Assembly: GCA_958423465.1 (NCBI GenBank)
Contig: CATZRD010000052.1
Location: forward strand, 1 to 13,009
DNA length: 13,009 nt
Reading direction: 5' to 3'
DNA from: an uncultured Oscillospiraceae bacterium
GTDB lineage: Bacteria > Bacillota > Clostridia > Oscillospirales > Oscillospiraceae
Below the pieces are notes generated by a model. That model was not told the DNA's origin. It made no database searches and was given only the letters and a program-made list of their open reading frames with translations. Shown here piece after piece: positions 10,895-13,009 of this stretch. Both the position numbers and the translations under genes were made by a program. How positions within the stretch are numbered: the first letter of the stretch is position 1; each line of letters begins with the position of its first letter.

Positions 10895-11785
10895 TTACAC
10901 GTTCCACTGGAGGGAACAGCCCCGGCTGAGGGCGGCCCAGCTGTACAGCGGGATCTTGACGGACTGCCCGCCGTAGAGGAAGCTGACGTCCACCTTGGCG
11001 CTGTAGCCGCCGTACAGGTTGGCGGCGGCGTCCGTCCCCTCCAGGATGTCCTTGCGCTGTTCCCCGTACCACTGGTCCACCTGGTCCATCCCCCAGTAGT
11101 CCCGCCAGGCGGTGCTGAAGGAGGCGGCCCCCGTGACGCCCCAGTTCAGAGGTCCCTCGCCCAGGCCCCACCGCAGGGTGAAGGCCAGGATGCGGTCGGT
11201 CTGTCCGTCCACCGTCAGCCCCATGGAATAGGGCTCGGCGTTCAGCTCCATATAATAGACGGTAAAGCTCACCTGGCTGGCGTTGTCGATATACAGCGCC
11301 TCCCGCCGCCCCGTCAGCTCCACCGTGTCCTCCTGGGTCCACAGCTGAGGCAGCGCGCCGATTCGCTGGAGGGCCCGCAGCTCCGCCATGACCTTCTCCA
11401 CCCGGCCGGCCCAGATCCGGGTCTCCTCCGCGTCGTCCGTCTCCTCCGGTTCCACGCCGTAGTAGGCCGCCTTATCCGTCTGGGCCGTCGGCTCCTCGCT
11501 CTCATAGAGGGTCAGCTCGCCGTTGGTCATGGCCATGCGGACGCTGGAGCTGCTGCCCACTTCGATACACGACAGGTCCCCATTCCGGAGAAGCATCAGC
11601 TTCTCCGGCACCGACAGCCGCATGCTGTCGGAGAATTCCTCCCGGCTGTTCTCCAGCAGGGTGACGTAGGGGGTGTCCAGCAGTACGCGGTCCTGCGCCC
11701 GGGAGATATAGCTGGGCAGGTAGAAGGCCGCAGCCACCAGCAGCAGCGCGGCCGGCAGGGTGATGAGCAGCGTCTTATTCTTCAT
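10895..11785 (-). CDS. Unrecognised membrane-anchored extracytoplasmic protein encoded behind the histidine kinase
   Basis: 296 aa; no family recognised. An N-terminal anchor or signal segment (about 5-22, TLLITLPAALLLVAAAFYL) leads to a long, mainly hydrophilic domain rich in Trp and Tyr toward its end (RDYWGMDQVDQWYGEQ, 228-243). There is no lipobox and no further helix, so most of it should lie outside the membrane. The ATG at 11785 overlaps the kinase gene by 11 bp and has GGGAGG about 8 nt upstream; an in-frame GTG at 11794 touches that ribosome binding site and is less likely. Tight coupling to a sensor kinase suggests it modulates sensing, as YycH/YycI do for WalK, but I see no sequence evidence of that relationship. 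Confidence 0.82.
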   Translation of the reverse strand: MKNKTLLITLPAALLLVAAAFYLPSYISRAQDRVLLDTPYVTLLENSREEFSDSMRLSVPEKLMLLRNGDLSCIEVGSSSSVRMAMTNGELTLYESEEPTAQTDKAAYYGVEPEETDDAEETRIWAGRVEKVMAELRALQRIGALPQLWTQEDTVELTGRREALYIDNASQVSFTVYYMELNAEPYSMGLTVDGQTDRILAFTLRWGLGEGPLNWGVTGAASFSTAWRDYWGMDQVDQWYGEQRKDILEGTDAAANLYGGYSAKVDVSFLYGGQSVKIPLYSWAALSRGCSLQWNV

Positions 11786-13009
11786 CCTTGGCACCTCCCA
11801 GCAGCACGTCCACGCGCGTGCCCTCCCCCTCCCGGCTGGAGAAGGTCATGGTCCCTCCGTGGGTCTCCGCGATCTTCCGGCACAGGGCCAGGCCCAGGCC
11901 GGCGCCGCCCTCGGCCCGGGACCGGGACTTGTCCACCATATAAAACGCCTCGGTGATCCGGTCCAGCTCTCCGGCGGGGATCCCCCGGCCCCGGTCTGTC
12001 ACCCGGATGCGGTAGCCCTCCGGCACAGCCTCCCCCTCCAGCGTCACCTGTCCGCCGGGGGATGACGCTTTGCGGGCGTTGTCCAGCAGATTCAGCACCA
12101 GCGTCTCCAGCAGCGCCCCGTCTCCGGGGATCGTGCCGGGCTGGGCGCTGACTGTCAAGGTCAGCGCCCGGGTGTCCATGGCCGGGCGGACGATCTTCTC
12201 CGCCTCTCCCAGCAGGCGCTGCATATCCACCGGAAGGACCTCCGCGCTGTGGCCCACGGCCAGCAGCTCCATCAGCGACAGGCTCAGCCGCTCCAGCCGC
12301 TTTCCCTCGGAAAAGATGTAGCTGGCGGCCTTGTACTGCTTGTCCGGCGGCAGGGCGCTGCTGCGGAGCATATCGGCGTAGCCGATGATGGAGGTCAGGG
12401 GCGTTTTCAGTTCATGGACGAAGCTGGCGGTAAAGTCCTCCTGGCGCTGCTTGGCGGCGGACAGCTCCCCCACGTTCTTCTCGATGGCCTCGGCCATCAT
12501 GTTGAAGCTGCGGGACAGCTCCGCCAGCTCGTCGCCGCCGGTGACTCTGGCCCGGGAGGCGTAGTCCCCCTGGGCCAGGCGGGCGGCGGCGGAGCCCAGG
12601 CTGCGGATGGGCTGGGTCAGCCAGTTGGACAGCAGGAACAGCATACAGCCGCTGACGGCCACCACCAGCAGCAGCAGGTACTGATAGACCCGGTAGTGGG
12701 TCTCCCGGTCCGTAAAAAGCCCGGTGATGTCCCGCACCGTCTCCAGATACAGCGTCCCGTCCGCCAGGGATACCGCCCCGGCGCAGTGGATCATGATCCG
12801 CCCAAGCTTTTCCTCCCGGCGGATGGTGTAGCCCGCGGACTGGGGCGTGATGCTCCGCAGCAGCTCCTTGTCGCTGGAGGCGGTGAGGGCGGAGTAGATC
12901 ACCTCCCCCGTCTCGCTGACGATCTGGAAGTGGTGGTTCTCAAAATAGGGCTCCTCCTCCAATGTCCGCCGGACACGGCCGCCCACGGCGTCCATGTTCT
13001 CCAGCGTCA
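11775..13009 (-). CDS. Sensor histidine kinase (HAMP, HisKA, HATPase_c), 5' end outside window
   Basis: Transmembrane kinase of a two-component system. The frame stays open to the right edge, so the N-terminus with the first membrane helix is missing; numbering below is from the Met at 12995. Extracytoplasmic sensor part (up to about 100), second TM (about 104-124), HAMP (about 125-177, TQPIRSLGSAAARLAQGD), HisKA with phospho-acceptor H194 in FVHELKTPLTSIIGY, N box LVLNLLDNARKA (299-310), G1 DRGRGIP (334-340), F box EAFYMVDKSRSR (349-360), G2 GGAGLGLAL (363-371). It should autophosphorylate and pass phosphate to a response regulator, expected upstream beyond the edge. The downstream anchored protein and D,D-carboxypeptidase suggest an envelope-related signal. 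Confidence 0.95.
   Translation of the reverse strand, partial: TLENMDAVGGRVRRTLEEEPYFENHHFQIVSETGEVIYSALTASSDKELLRSITPQSAGYTIRREEKLGRIMIHCAGAVSLADGTLYLETVRDITGLFTDRETHYRVYQYLLLLVVAVSGCMLFLLSNWLTQPIRSLGSAAARLAQGDYASRARVTGGDELAELSRSFNMMAEAIEKNVGELSAAKQRQEDFTASFVHELKTPLTSIIGYADMLRSSALPPDKQYKAASYIFSEGKRLERLSLSLMELLAVGHSAEVLPVDMQRLLGEAEKIVRPAMDTRALTLTVSAQPGTIPGDGALLETLVLNLLDNARKASSPGGQVTLEGEAVPEGYRIRVTDRGRGIPAGELDRITEAFYMVDKSRSRAEGGAGLGLALCRKIAETHGGTMTFSSREGEGTRVDVLLGGAKDEE

Noticed and set aside
1..13009. CRISPR arrays, tRNA or rRNA genes, prophage or IS transposase
   Set aside because: None seen on either strand by reading; no spaced repeat series, cloverleaf-like GGTTCGA arms or transposase motifs.

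Overview
The window looks like chromosomal DNA from a GC-rich, endospore-forming clostridial Firmicute, most likely an Oscillospiraceae-type gut bacterium. The grounds are the high GC content, spoVAD/spoVAE behind a sigma-G-like promoter, strong AGGAGG ribosome binding sites and several clostridial families. The genus is inference; no rRNA gene is present.

Layout. (1) 1-620: the 5' part of rpsJ (minus strand, start of the S10 ribosomal operon, running off the left edge), preceded by a leader of about 265 nt with its own sigma-A promoter. (2) 618-2427: a minus-strand pair, an unrecognised multi-CxxC protein followed by a CDF metal exporter with a manganese-type residue signature, ending in a strong terminator. 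(3) 2501-4019: spoVAD-spoVAE (plus), without spoVAC. (4) 4034-7242: a copper operon, csoR then copA, with two CsoR-type operators. This operon shows two genome changes: a 55-bp duplication of the copA start flanking a 166-bp palindrome-rich insert, and an in-frame fusion of CopA to a CopZ-like domain that looks like the result of a one-base slip in a C run. (5) 7268-8101: a membrane polyferredoxin of NapH/YccM type (minus). (6) 8197-9131: a lipoprotein barnase-type ribonuclease and its barstar-type inhibitor (plus). (7) 9180-9462: an orphan FeoB-associated Cys-rich membrane protein (minus) under a promoter with two TTAG-N6-CTAA dyads resembling DtxR/IdeR operators. (8) 9475-13009: a minus-strand cluster of a sensor histidine kinase (5' end outside the window), an unrecognised anchored extracytoplasmic protein, a VanY-type D,D-carboxypeptidase and a small four-cysteine HMA-like protein.

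Functionally the window is a patchwork. Metal handling recurs: a Mn-type CDF, CsoR/CopA/CopZ, an iron-associated small protein and an HMA variant. The rest covers sporulation (DPA uptake into the spore), cell-wall sensing and trimming, and an RNase with its inhibitor. There are no tRNA or rRNA genes, CRISPR arrays or transposases. The only stretch over 300 bases without a gene is 242-617, filled by the rpsJ leader and promoter and the CDF terminator.
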